64,000 nucleotides of DNA from a virus. The notes under the pieces were generated by a model that saw only the letters and a program-made list of their open reading frames with translations, did no database searches and was not told the DNA's origin. Of the stretch, positions 53,725-61,826 are shown one piece after another. Within the stretch, counting starts at the first letter, position 1. The number at the start of each line of letters is the position of its first letter. The stretch is taken from the IMG/VR virus record IMGVR_UViG_3300032271_000682, positions 1 to 64,000 of that record. The stretch is one strand, 5' to 3'. The position numbers were made by a program, and so were the translations under genes.

Positions 53725-53978
53725 AGATCAGTGATTTACTAAGTGAGAATATGGATCATAGTAAAGATGATCAAGCTGTTCCACAATTAAAAGCTGCATT
53801 ATTAGCTCAGAAGAAAAAGATCCAATCTGTTAAAGACGATAAAAATGAAGTGTATGACATCATTGATGGCATGATGACTAGCATTTCCAAAGCTCATAGT
53901 ATTAGTGGTCAAAAACTTCATGATATGTGGACCAAAAAGTACAAAGAGATTCCTGATACTTGGATCATGAATCAGTAA
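53721..53978 (+). CDS. Small CTS-bearing protein (85 aa), GTG start
   Basis: Begins at GTG in a GTGA overlap with the Dps-like stop codon. N-terminus M(V)KISDLLSE carries an LSE site at 7-9, matching the T4 capsid-targeting/cleavage pattern. The rest is helical (LKAALLAQKKKIQSVKDDKNE...) and ends in HDMWTKKYKEIPDTW. No catalytic motif. Probably a small internal head protein, coupled to the ferritin gene. Confidence 0.62.
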   Translation: MKISDLLSENMDHSKDDQAVPQLKAALLAQKKKIQSVKDDKNEVYDIIDGMMTSISKAHSISGQKLHDMWTKKYKEIPDTWIMNQ

Positions 53979-53993
53979 TATTACCGAAATACA

Positions 53994-54021
53994 TTGACAT
54001 TTAGCACAACTCCTGTATAAT
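53994..54021 (+). promoter_or_regulatory. Sigma70 promoter of the replication genes
   Basis: TTGACA (53994-53999), 16 bp, TATAAT (54016-54021), preceded by TG one base before -10. AAAAGGAG lies before the ATG at 54047. Confidence 0.75.
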
Positions 54022-54046
54022 AAGTACTATCTCAAAAGGAGTAACA

Positions 54047-54325
54047 ATGTCAGACACACAAGATCATGATCAAACGATGTTTACGAGTGATCAAAAATTA
54101 AAACTAAATCAACTAATCAACGAGGGCATGCAAGTCATGAACGAAGTTGAAACACTCAATAGTGGTTTATCGGATACCATTAAGGCAATGGCAGAAGAAA
54201 TGAATATCAAAGCCACTGTTCTTAAAAAAGCAATTAAGGTTGCTCATAAAATGGAATTTGGCCAAACTCAACGCGATCACGAATTGCTAGAAAACATTCT
54301 TACTACAGTAGGAAAAACTCTTTAA
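54047..54325 (+). CDS. Probable DsbA-like dsDNA-binding protein
   Basis: The 92-residue protein is acidic at the start and helical afterwards: LKLNQLINEGMQVMNEVETL, SDTIKAMAEEMNIKATVLKKAIKVAHK, HELLENILTTVG. The pattern of helices with 'MAEEMNIKxxxLKKAI' resembles T4 DsbA, a small dsDNA-binding protein linked to late promoters. The match is moderate; an alternative is another small replication accessory. Overlaps the DNA polymerase start (TAATG), so the two are translationally coupled. Confidence 0.5.
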   Translation: MSDTQDHDQTMFTSDQKLKLNQLINEGMQVMNEVETLNSGLSDTIKAMAEEMNIKATVLKKAIKVAHKMEFGQTQRDHELLENILTTVGKTL

Positions 54326-57048
54326 TGAGTTATGTTGATTGTCTGCATGATCGTGATAAAGACGTTATTCACGTTGTAGAACGAGTTGACGGTAAACGTA
54401 TTTACAAAGAGTATCCAACAAACTACGTATTGTATTACGAAGATTCAAAAGGAAAATATCGTTCTGTATACGAAGATTCTCTAAGCAAATTTTCTTGTAG
54501 AAAGCGAACTGAGTTTCAAAAAGAACTTAGAATGCATTCTGGAAAGAAAATATTTGAAAGCGATATTAATCCAGTTTTTCGTATGCTATCAGATAATTAT
54601 CTTGGAAAAGAAAGTCCTAAGCTTCATACATGCTTTTTTGACATTGAAACTGACTTTGATCCACAAAAAGGTTTTGCGCCAACTACTGATCCATTTAATC
54701 CAGTTACCGCTATATCGCTATATCTAGATTGGGCTGATCAATTAGTTACTCTTTGTATTCCTCCTAGACATATGGATCCAGAAACTGTAACAGAGATATC
54801 CAACTCATTTGAAAACACATTTGTTTTTAAAAATGAAACTGATATGTTCAATATGTTTTTTGAGTTGATTGAAGATGCAGACGTACTAACTGGTTGGAAC
54901 TCAGCAGGCTATGATATTCCGTATATGGTTAATAGAGTAACTAGAGTAATGTCTAAAGATGATACTCGCAGATTCTGTTTATGGAATCAATTGCCAAAAC
55001 CTAGAACCTATATCATGTTCGATCAAGAACAAGAAACGTATGATCTAAGCGGCAGAATTCATATGGACTATCTAGAACTGTATAAGAAATATAACTATGA
55101 ATCACGACACAGTTATAAGTTAGATAGTATTGGAGAAATGGAAGTTGGAGAAAACAAAACTCAATACGAAGGATCTCTTGATCAATTATACAATAAAGAT
55201 TGGCGTAAGTTTTTAGAATACAATCGTCAAGATACTATGTTATTGTTCAAGATTCATGACAAATTAGAGTTTTTATATCTAGCTAACGATATTGCTCATC
55301 AAAACGGAGTATTGTTACCAACTGCCATGGGCAGTGTGGCTATGATTGATCAATCAATTATCAATAAAGCTCACGCTCGTGGTTTTATAGTTCCATCAAA
55401 AACGAGACAAATACAAAATGACGACGACGATGACGAAAAAGCAGCAGGTGCCTACGTTGCTGTGCCTAAGAAAGGAATCCATGAATCTATCGGGGCAGTC
55501 GACCTTAAATCACTTTACCCGTCAAACATCCGTGCTCTTAACATGGCGCCAGAAACCATCATCGGTCAAATTAGACCGCACATGACCGATAAGTACATTT
55601 CTGATCGTATGGCAGATTCTATATCAGCCAAAGGAAAGAAAATCAAAGGTATGAAGTTTGCAGAAGCATGGGACGGATTATTTGGTACACTTGAATATAC
55701 TGCAGTAATGAATCAAGAGCGTGGCACTATGCTAACTGTTGATTGGGAACGTGGTGATTCTGAAGAGGCCAGCGCAGCAGAAATTTGGAAAATGATATTT
55801 GATTCAAATCAACCATGGATGCTATCAGCTAATGGTACTATCTTTACTTATGAAAAAGAGGGTATTATTCCTGGTCTGTTAACTGAATGGTTCAATGAAC
55901 GTATTGAAATACAAAAACAAATGAACTTGGCAACCACTGTCGAAGAGCGTGAGTTTCTTGATAAACGTCAGTTAGTTAGAAAGATTTTACTAAACTCTGC
56001 ATATGGTGCATTACTGAATGAACATAGTAGATTCTATGACATCAGATTGGGTCAAAGTACTACACTGGGCGGTCGTTGTATTGTTAAGCATATGAGTGCT
56101 TTCTTAAACGAAGCAATCACTGGAGTATACGATCATAATGGTGAAGCTATCATTTATGGTGACACTGACTCTTGTTATTTTTCTGCTTGGCCAATTTTGT
56201 CTAAAGATCCAGAAATGAAAGAACGTTGGAATAAAGACATGGCAATTGAAGTGTATAATGGTCTTAGTGAACAGGTCAATGCATCATTTCCTCAGTTTAT
56301 GGAATCATCATTTCATGTGCCTCGTAAAAATGGTAAGATTATTGAGTGTAGCAGAGAACTAGTTGCTGATCGTGGCATCTTTATGACCAAGAAACGTTAC
56401 GCTGTGAATATCTACGACAAAGAAGGCAAACGTCTTGATGTTAATGGTAAGCGTGGTAAGATTAAAGCCATGGGTCTTGATTTGAAACGAGCAGATACAC
56501 CTAAGTATGTTCAGCAATTCTTGTCTAAGATTCTTGATTTTGTACTAGAAGGAACCAATCGTGATGTTATCATTAAAGAGATTAGAGAGTTTAAACATCT
56601 GTTATCTAAAAATGATCCATGGACTAAAGGTAGACCAATGGGCGTCAAGAAAATAACTCACTACGCTGAATTACTAAAAAGAGAAGCACAATCTACCACT
56701 AGAAGAATGACTAAGAAAGTAAGCCCACCCGGTCACGTTAATGCTTCTATCAATTGGAATTTCTTACGTGATATGAATGGAGACAAATATTCACAAAAAA
56801 TTGTGGATGGAATGAAGATTGTAGTTTGTCAACTTAAAGATAATCCACTTCAGATGACTTCAGTTGCTTATCCAGTAGATCAGCTAAGATTGCCAACTTG
56901 GTTTAAAGATTTGCCATTTGATGAAGAGGCAATGATGCAGTCTTTGGTTAACGATAAGATTGAGAATTTGATTGGAGTTCTTAACTGGGACGTAGAAGCA
57001 GATAGCAATATTAATAGCACATTCTCTTCGCTATTCTCATTCGGTTAA
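54325..57048 (+). CDS. 43: Family B DNA polymerase (T4 gp43-like)
   Basis: All motifs are intact: ExoI FFDIETDFD (about 104-112), ExoII TGWNSAGYDIPYM, ExoIII YNRQDTMLLF, PolA DLKSLYPSNI (about 393-402), PolB KILLNSAYGALLN (about 553-565) and PolC YGDTDS (about 611-616). This is the replicative polymerase with 3'-5' proofreading. Length (907 aa) equals that of T4 gp43 (898 aa) closely. A conserved C-terminal tail (SSLFSFG) may contact the sliding clamp encoded next door. It overlaps the upstream small protein and is followed by a promoter for the clamp. Confidence 0.97.
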   Translation: MSYVDCLHDRDKDVIHVVERVDGKRIYKEYPTNYVLYYEDSKGKYRSVYEDSLSKFSCRKRTEFQKELRMHSGKKIFESDINPVFRMLSDNYLGKESPKLHTCFFDIETDFDPQKGFAPTTDPFNPVTAISLYLDWADQLVTLCIPPRHMDPETVTEISNSFENTFVFKNETDMFNMFFELIEDADVLTGWNSAGYDIPYMVNRVTRVMSKDDTRRFCLWNQLPKPRTYIMFDQEQETYDLSGRIHMDYLELYKKYNYESRHSYKLDSIGEMEVGENKTQYEGSLDQLYNKDWRKFLEYNRQDTMLLFKIHDKLEFLYLANDIAHQNGVLLPTAMGSVAMIDQSIINKAHARGFIVPSKTRQIQNDDDDDEKAAGAYVAVPKKGIHESIGAVDLKSLYPSNIRALNMAPETIIGQIRPHMTDKYISDRMADSISAKGKKIKGMKFAEAWDGLFGTLEYTAVMNQERGTMLTVDWERGDSEEASAAEIWKMIFDSNQPWMLSANGTIFTYEKEGIIPGLLTEWFNERIEIQKQMNLATTVEEREFLDKRQLVRKILLNSAYGALLNEHSRFYDIRLGQSTTLGGRCIVKHMSAFLNEAITGVYDHNGEAIIYGDTDSCYFSAWPILSKDPEMKERWNKDMAIEVYNGLSEQVNASFPQFMESSFHVPRKNGKIIECSRELVADRGIFMTKKRYAVNIYDKEGKRLDVNGKRGKIKAMGLDLKRADTPKYVQQFLSKILDFVLEGTNRDVIIKEIREFKHLLSKNDPWTKGRPMGVKKITHYAELLKREAQSTTRRMTKKVSPPGHVNASINWNFLRDMNGDKYSQKIVDGMKIVVCQLKDNPLQMTSVAYPVDQLRLPTWFKDLPFDEEAMMQSLVNDKIENLIGVLNWDVEADSNINSTFSSLFSFG

Positions 57049-57062
57049 TGTGTCCAATAGTA

Positions 57063-57091
57063 TTGACTTAACTCAATCATTATAGTATTAT
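57063..57091 (+). promoter_or_regulatory. Sigma70 promoter of the sliding clamp gene
   Basis: TTGACT (57063-57068), 17 bp, TATTAT (57086-57091), then AAAGGAAA before the ATG at 57112. Confidence 0.65.
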
Positions 57092-57111
57092 AACTTATAT
57101 AAAGGAAAAAC

Positions 57112-57843
57112 ATGAAAGATAATTTAAATGACATGATTAGTCATACTTCTCAATTGGGATTTATTGATCTAATCAAAGTCGTTGGAACTGATAAACAAAC
57201 TGTAATTGCAGCTTTGGCAGAAGATAGATCAGTGATTGTAAGTGGAAAATTTAAAGTTCCAATGTTAGAATTCGTTGGCACATTTGGAATGCCAAATTTG
57301 GCTAAACTTAAAACCATTCTTGGTTTTGATGAGTATGATGAGAACGCAACTCTTACTATGATTAGTGATAATCTAGAATATCCAGATGCTCCAACTGCTA
57401 TTCACTTTGAAACTCAGAGTGGAGACTTTGTAAACGATTATAGATTAATGATGCAATCTATCATTGAAACTAAATTGCCAGATGTTAAGTTTGCTGGCGC
57501 AACTTGGAATATTAATTTTGAACCTAAAATTGCCAATATTCAAAGATTACAAAAGCAATCTGGTGCTAATAGTGAATCAACTACATTCGTTACAAAAATG
57601 GATGGAACTAATCTCAAGATTTACTTTGGTGACGTTAGCAGTCATAGTGCTAACTTTGTATTTGAGAGTGATGTAGTTGGAACATTATCTAGATCATGGG
57701 CATGGCCTACAAAACAGTTTATCAGTGTTATGCAATGTGTTGGAGATAAAAAGATTTATATCTCTGATCAGGGCGCAATGAAAATCACTGTTGATAGTGG
57801 CATTGCTGATTATGAATATTTATTTCCAGCACAACAACCTTAA
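57112..57843 (+). CDS. 45: Sliding clamp, T4 gp45-like
   Basis: The 243-residue protein has the length and two-domain layout of gp45: FIDLIKVVGTDKQTVIAALAEDRSVIVSGKF, then LEFVGTFGMPNLAKLKTILGF and a second copy-like half, with NINFEPKIANIQRLQKQSGA and FVFESDVVGTLSRSWAWPTKQFISVM. gp45 trimerises on DNA, tethers the polymerase and activates late transcription. It lies next to the polymerase, as expected, behind its own promoter. The match is structural and positional rather than motif-perfect. Confidence 0.78.
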   Translation: MKDNLNDMISHTSQLGFIDLIKVVGTDKQTVIAALAEDRSVIVSGKFKVPMLEFVGTFGMPNLAKLKTILGFDEYDENATLTMISDNLEYPDAPTAIHFETQSGDFVNDYRLMMQSIIETKLPDVKFAGATWNINFEPKIANIQRLQKQSGANSESTTFVTKMDGTNLKIYFGDVSSHSANFVFESDVVGTLSRSWAWPTKQFISVMQCVGDKKIYISDQGAMKITVDSGIADYEYLFPAQQP

Positions 57844-57845
57844 GT

Positions 57846-58226
57846 ATGATTAATAATTATCTGACCACTAGTGGTAACGGAATCGTTATTATGGGCGCAG
57901 ATCAGCAGTCAATGCCACACATTAACGAATCTATAACTCCGTATCCAGATGGCACTGGTAGATTATGCTACAACGGAGATATTAAATATGTTAATGGATC
58001 ACATCATATTTTCAGAAATGGAGTATGGCAGCATCTACCATATACTTCACTAAGTATAGGATTGACTACTGAATTTGAAAATGCCATACGTTGGGCTGAA
58101 AAGAAAATGAAACAAGAAGATAGACTTTTGCAAATGGCAAAAGAATATCCAGTGGTTTTGACTGCTCTTGATAATTTGAAAACAGCACAAGAACAAGTAG
58201 ATATAATTGCGGCATTGGTGAAATAA
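57846..58226 (+). CDS. Conserved phage hypothetical protein (126 aa)
   Basis: Starts MINNYLTTSGNGIVIMGADQ and includes TPYPDGTGRLCYNGDIKYVNG, HIFRNGVWQHLP, then a C-terminal helix with WAEKKMKQEDRLLQMAKEYP. A small beta domain plus helix, of a kind found next to the clamp in T4-like phages. No enzymatic motif. It begins 2 bp after the clamp stop and is probably co-expressed. Confidence 0.58.
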   Translation: MINNYLTTSGNGIVIMGADQQSMPHINESITPYPDGTGRLCYNGDIKYVNGSHHIFRNGVWQHLPYTSLSIGLTTEFENAIRWAEKKMKQEDRLLQMAKEYPVVLTALDNLKTAQEQVDIIAALVK

Positions 58227-58227
58227 C

Positions 58228-58578
58228 ATGTCAGATCAACGAGAAATAGCACTAGCTGAAAATAGACGTAGAATTATTTTTGGAGCAAATAGAATGTACT
58301 GGCTAACATCGTTGATTTGGCATGATTATACATTTAATTTTGCCGTTCAGATTAAGTACAATCATATATTAAAAAATACTGACGAGTTAGAGTTGTCCAC
58401 ATTACTTGACGATATATCAATTACTGTGTTACAATATGACTTGTCTACACTAATAATGATCAGTGATACTCTTTATGATAAGATCGCTGAATATTATACC
58501 ACTCACGATATTCAAATTGATATTGTGAATTTAAATCAACCGGTACTTAGTACCACTTATACTAGCAAACCGCTATAG
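58228..58578 (+). CDS. Hypothetical protein (116 aa)
   Basis: Starts MSDQREIALAENRRRIIFGA, followed by MYWLTSLIWHDYTFNFAVQI and a helical acidic end. No motif recognised. It starts 1 bp after the stop of the upstream gene; the layout suggests a single operon from the clamp to 58976. Confidence 0.55.
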   Translation: MSDQREIALAENRRRIIFGANRMYWLTSLIWHDYTFNFAVQIKYNHILKNTDELELSTLLDDISITVLQYDLSTLIMISDTLYDKIAEYYTTHDIQIDIVNLNQPVLSTTYTSKPL

Positions 58579-58590
58579 TAGGAAATTATC

Positions 58591-58827
58591 ATGGCAAAAG
58601 TACAAATTCAATCCAATCCTCGTGTTAAACAAATCTTTGATGATTTGAATAAGTTCAAGGACTTCTGTGTAGAGTATGGATATAAATTTGATGAATCATG
58701 CTTATACAATATGCGTAATTATGCATATCAACAGTATAGCAAATTCATCGCTCAGAAAAACTTTAAAAATCAATGGGCAGAAGACGGCAAACGTTTTGCT
58801 CAAATTGCTGAACGATATCAGTCATGA
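58591..58827 (+). CDS. Conserved small phage protein (78 aa)
   Basis: Reads QSNPRVKQIFDDLNKFKDFCVEYGYKFDE, then CLYNMRNYAYQQYSKFI. This 'NPRV..IFDDL...FC..YGY.F....LYNMR..AY' pattern recurs in T4-like cyanophages. Helical. AGGAAAT precedes the start. Overlaps the next gene by ATGA. Confidence 0.62.
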   Translation: MAKVQIQSNPRVKQIFDDLNKFKDFCVEYGYKFDESCLYNMRNYAYQQYSKFIAQKNFKNQWAEDGKRFAQIAERYQS

Positions 58828-58976
58828 AATCATTAGTCTATTTTATGTTTATCATTCTTTGGCTTTGCGGTATCGTTATTGCCAAAGGTTTCTGGTCAAC
58901 GTTCTTCGCGTTAGTGTTTCCATTCTGGGGATATTATCTTGTCGCTGAACAACTGGTACACAAATACTTATTATGA
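58824..58976 (+). CDS. Small membrane protein (50 aa)
   Basis: MKSLVYFMFIILWLCGIVIA, then KGFWSTFFALVFPFWGYYLV: two hydrophobic segments with a short polar turn and a C-terminal HKYLL. Overlaps both neighbours by ATGA, so it is coupled to the upstream gene and to uvsE. Function unknown; topology is compatible with a holin or an inner-membrane anchor. Confidence 0.58.
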   Translation: MKSLVYFMFIILWLCGIVIAKGFWSTFFALVFPFWGYYLVAEQLVHKYLL

Positions 58977-59992
58977 ACAAACGAATCGGGTTTGCATGTA
59001 AATGGATTGATACTCCAGATCAAACTGACGGTATCAAACCAAAAGACAATGCTCGTCAATACACGACAGGTACTACAACAGTAGCTTGGCTTTCACGTCA
59101 AACTCGTGACGTTGCTGAACAACGTCTGTGGGACTTAATGGTAGGTAACATCGAGGCAACACGCAAACTAGTAGAAAAGGTAGGAACACTAAATGAACGA
59201 TTACGTATGGTACGTCTTAGTAGCGATATCTTGCCCGTTTATACTCATTGCGATTGGAGTTATTTCTGGGCTAGGAGTGACGTTATTACGTACTGCGAAA
59301 AGCACTTTAGATCGATTGGAGATAGTGCTATCGCTCGTGGGGTTAGGCTTAGTTTTCATCCAGGTCAGTTTACTGTTCTGGCTAGTGCTAACGACAACAT
59401 TGTAGAAAACTCAATAAAGGAATTTGAATATCATGCAGACATGGCTAGATGGATGGGCTACGGAAAAAGTTTTCAAGACTTCAAAATCAACGTTCACATT
59501 TCCGGCAAACGCGGCCCGCAAGGTATCCGTGAAGTATTGGGCAGATTGTCATCAGAAGCTCGTAACTGTATCACGTTAGAGAATGAGGAGTGCGCTTGGG
59601 GTTTAGATGATTGTCTCAGTCTTAGCGATGTTGTCCCCACTGTATTAGATATACATCACAACTGGATAAAAACAGGTGAATACATTGATACAAATAGTGA
59701 CAGTGTTAAACGAGTTATAGATAGCTGGAGGGGCATACGTCCTACTATGCACTACTCAGTCAGCCGCGAAGATGTTCTAGCGGATCATTGTAAAAAAACA
59801 TTGCCTGATCGTGATCTCTTAATCAAGAATGGTAGCAACAAGCAGAAATTACGTGCTCATTCGGACTTCTATTGGAATACCGCGGTAAGTGATTGGGCGT
59901 TATCGTTCAATGACAACTTTGATATCATGTGTGAATCAAAAGGAAAAAATCTTGCCTCATTTGAATTATATGAACGAACTAAAAACGTCTGA
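58973..59992 (+). CDS. uvsE: UV damage endonuclease UvsE/UVDE
   Basis: The TIM-barrel family signature is present: RIGFACKWID, the MVRLSSDILPVYTHCDW segment, GVRLSFHPGQFTVLASANDN (metal-site His), KINVHISGKRG, ITLENEECAWGL and VLDIHHNWI. The enzyme nicks DNA 5' of UV photoproducts and abasic sites; metal ligands His and Glu are visible in these blocks. Phages of sunlit water carry it for photorepair-independent repair. Length 339 aa is normal. A hydrophobic frame lies out of phase within it (59193-59405). The end overlaps the next gene. Confidence 0.93.
   Translation: MNKRIGFACKWIDTPDQTDGIKPKDNARQYTTGTTTVAWLSRQTRDVAEQRLWDLMVGNIEATRKLVEKVGTLNERLRMVRLSSDILPVYTHCDWSYFWARSDVITYCEKHFRSIGDSAIARGVRLSFHPGQFTVLASANDNIVENSIKEFEYHADMARWMGYGKSFQDFKINVHISGKRGPQGIREVLGRLSSEARNCITLENEECAWGLDDCLSLSDVVPTVLDIHHNWIKTGEYIDTNSDSVKRVIDSWRGIRPTMHYSVSREDVLADHCKKTLPDRDLLIKNGSNKQKLRAHSDFYWNTAVSDWALSFNDNFDIMCESKGKNLASFELYERTKNV
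59193..59405 (+). CDS. Nested hydrophobic ORF inside uvsE (70 aa), candidate
   Basis: Out of frame with uvsE. MNDYVWYVLVAISCPFILIA and IGVISGLGVTLLRTAK are followed by a charged turn, then SLVGLGLVFIQVSLLFWLVL: two to three strong TM segments. AGGA sits 7 bp before the ATG. The form is holin- or small-membrane-protein-like. It may equally be a by-product of the uvsE codons; without conservation data I treat it as a candidate only. Confidence 0.3.
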   Translation: MNDYVWYVLVAISCPFILIAIGVISGLGVTLLRTAKSTLDRLEIVLSLVGLGLVFIQVSLLFWLVLTTTL

Positions 59993-60224
59993 TTTTAATT
60001 TACCTATTAGTCCATTCTTAGATAATGCTACTAATTGGTATCTTAGTAGTCATACTAATTGTTATGATGATCATGACTTTCTTTATTCTAAGTATAAAGA
60101 TTGGATGAGTGAACAAGGAGTTGTCATTAAAAATCGTGATCTGAGAAATAAAGATAATTATCCTTTTTTAGATTTCGTAGACGAGCAATCAATGATTATC
60201 TTTATTCTACGATGGGGAAATTAA
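59970..60224 (+). CDS. Hypothetical protein (84 aa)
   Basis: MNELKTSDFNLPISPFLDNA, then HTNCYDDHDFLYSKYKDWM and a C-terminal strand (SMIIFILRWGN). Start chosen at 59970, overlapping uvsE by 23 bp; a longer frame from 59889 would overlap by about 100 bp without a ribosome site. Function unknown. Confidence 0.5.
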   Translation: MNELKTSDFNLPISPFLDNATNWYLSSHTNCYDDHDFLYSKYKDWMSEQGVVIKNRDLRNKDNYPFLDFVDEQSMIIFILRWGN

Positions 60225-60242
60225 GCAAACACAATGTTAATC

Positions 60243-60250
60243 TATAAATA
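60243..60250 (+). promoter_or_regulatory. TATAAATA late motif, leaderless spacing
   Basis: Exact TATAAATA octamer, ending 5 bp before the ATG at 60256, so the mRNA would start near the start codon. Confidence 0.55.
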
Positions 60251-60255
60251 TAACT

Positions 60256-60729
60256 ATGTTAAATAAACTTAAAAGTCTCTTTCAAAAATCAGTTTCTATT
60301 CCAGAAATAGTCCCAGATGTAGTAGTAGAATCTCCAAAGGAAAAGAAACCTAGAAAACCCAGAAAACCTAAAGAAATTACTGTTCCAGTAAAAACAGAAA
60401 AAGAATTAGCAACTGAAATGGGCGAACCATATATATCTATTTTAAAAATAGATATAGACCCAAATAATATCAATGCCGGATCATTTGAGTTAGATTGGAA
60501 TTCTAAGTTTGCAGCCAATTTGGCTCGTGCTGGATATCAAATGAAACCGGGTGAATCCGAGGATGTTATAGTCGATAGATGGTTTAAAGAAATTTGCCGT
60601 AATATCGTATTGGAAATGTACGAACAAGATCAGGCGGATCCAGAAAATAGAGAAGTGGATATGCTCAAAGAAGAACTTCGTCATATTCGTTCTAAAGATA
60701 TTGGAAATGGCCGAACTGAAATAAGCTAA
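60256..60729 (+). CDS. Conserved phage hypothetical protein (157 aa)
   Basis: A basic, Pro/Lys-rich N-terminal part (EKKPRKPRKPKEITV) is followed by a conserved domain: ATEMGEPYISILKIDIDPNNINAGSFELDWN, then EDVIVDRWFKEICRNI. This domain is widespread in T4-like aquatic phages with unassigned function. The RKPRKPK stretch is a possible nucleic-acid-binding tail. It has an exact TATAAATA motif directly before the ATG. Confidence 0.62.
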   Translation: MLNKLKSLFQKSVSIPEIVPDVVVESPKEKKPRKPRKPKEITVPVKTEKELATEMGEPYISILKIDIDPNNINAGSFELDWNSKFAANLARAGYQMKPGESEDVIVDRWFKEICRNIVLEMYEQDQADPENREVDMLKEELRHIRSKDIGNGRTEIS

Positions 60730-60743
60730 TCTATCCAAATTCA

Positions 60744-60772
60744 TTGACAATAATGCTTTTTTATTCTATAAT
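60744..60772 (+). promoter_or_regulatory. Consensus sigma70 promoter of the exonuclease gene
   Basis: TTGACA (60744-60749), 17 bp, TATAAT (60767-60772): a perfect match. A late-type GATAAATAA (60787-60795) follows in the leader. Confidence 0.82.
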
Positions 60773-60786
60773 ATACATATATTATA

Positions 60787-60795
60787 GATAAATAA
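60787..60795 (+). promoter_or_regulatory. TATAAATA-like late motif (exonuclease)
   Basis: GATAAATAA, ending 8 bp before ATG 60804; lies downstream of a sigma70 promoter, so early and late expression are both possible. Confidence 0.4.
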
Positions 60796-60803
60796 GAGCC
60801 ACA

Positions 60804-61826
60804 ATGAAATATATTTTGATCGATACTGCTAATTTGTTCTTTAAATCACGTCACTTTGCTAGTCGTGGCAGCGATGATTGGGAAAAGATCGGCATGGCTT
60901 TACATCTTACACTTTCTGGTGTTCAAAGTATAGTCAGACGTTTTGTAGGAACTGAACCATGTCACGTTATCTTTGCACTAGAGGGTCGTTCATGGCGTAA
61001 AGACTTTTATACTCCGTACAAAGCAAATCGTGCCGTTAAGCGTGCAGCTCTGACTGAAAAAGAAGTTGAGCAAGATCAAATGTTCTGGGATACTTATGAC
61101 ACATTTACCAAATTTCTTGACGAAAAAACAAATGTATCAGTATTACGATGCCCTACTGCCGAGGCAGATGACATTATTGCACGCTTTGTTCAAACTCATC
61201 CAGATGATGAGCATTTCATTATTAGCAGTGATGGTGACTTTGCTCAACTGATTGCATCTAATGTTAAACAATATAATTCAATGGCTGGTCATTTGATCAC
61301 GCTTGAAGGATTCTATGATGACAAGGGTAAAGAAGTTAAAGATAAGAAAACCAAAGAGCATAAGAAACTAGAAGAACCACAGTATTTACTTTTTGAAAAG
61401 TGTATGCGTGGTGATACTAGTGACAATGTATTTTCTGCTTATCCGGGTGTTAGAACTAAGGGTACAAAGAAGTCAATTGGTCTAATCGATGCCTATGCTG
61501 ATCGTGAACGTAAAGGATTCAACTGGAATAACATGATGCTACAGCGTTGGGTTGATCATAATGGCGTTGAGCATCGTGTAACAGATGACTATCAACGTAA
61601 CGTCACATTATGTGATCTTACTGCTCAACCACAAGAAATTAAAGATGCGGTCGATCAATGTATTCAGGATCAAATCAGAGTAGTTCCTAAGACTGGAGTT
61701 GGAATGAATTTGATGAAATTCGTAGCAAAATACGAACTGACTAAAATCAGTGAACAGGTCGAACAGTATGCTCGGTGGATGAATGCCACTTATGATGGCC
61801 CACTTAAGGAAAAAACGAATGAGTGA
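60804..61826 (+). CDS. rnh: 5'-3' exonuclease / RNase H (FEN-like, T4 Rnh type)
   Basis: The protein has the FEN/T4 RNase H pattern: ILIDTANLFFKS (first acidic site), FALEGRSWRKDFYTPYKANR (arch basic residues), RCPTAEADDIIARFVQ and FIISSDGDFAQLI (acidic residues for metals), then KCMRGDTSDNVFSAYPGV (H3TH start). It removes RNA primers and trims flaps during lagging-strand synthesis. 340 residues is near the T4 size (305). It has its own consensus promoter and overlaps the next gene by 8 bp. Confidence 0.9.
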   Translation: MKYILIDTANLFFKSRHFASRGSDDWEKIGMALHLTLSGVQSIVRRFVGTEPCHVIFALEGRSWRKDFYTPYKANRAVKRAALTEKEVEQDQMFWDTYDTFTKFLDEKTNVSVLRCPTAEADDIIARFVQTHPDDEHFIISSDGDFAQLIASNVKQYNSMAGHLITLEGFYDDKGKEVKDKKTKEHKKLEEPQYLLFEKCMRGDTSDNVFSAYPGVRTKGTKKSIGLIDAYADRERKGFNWNNMMLQRWVDHNGVEHRVTDDYQRNVTLCDLTAQPQEIKDAVDQCIQDQIRVVPKTGVGMNLMKFVAKYELTKISEQVEQYARWMNATYDGPLKEKTNE

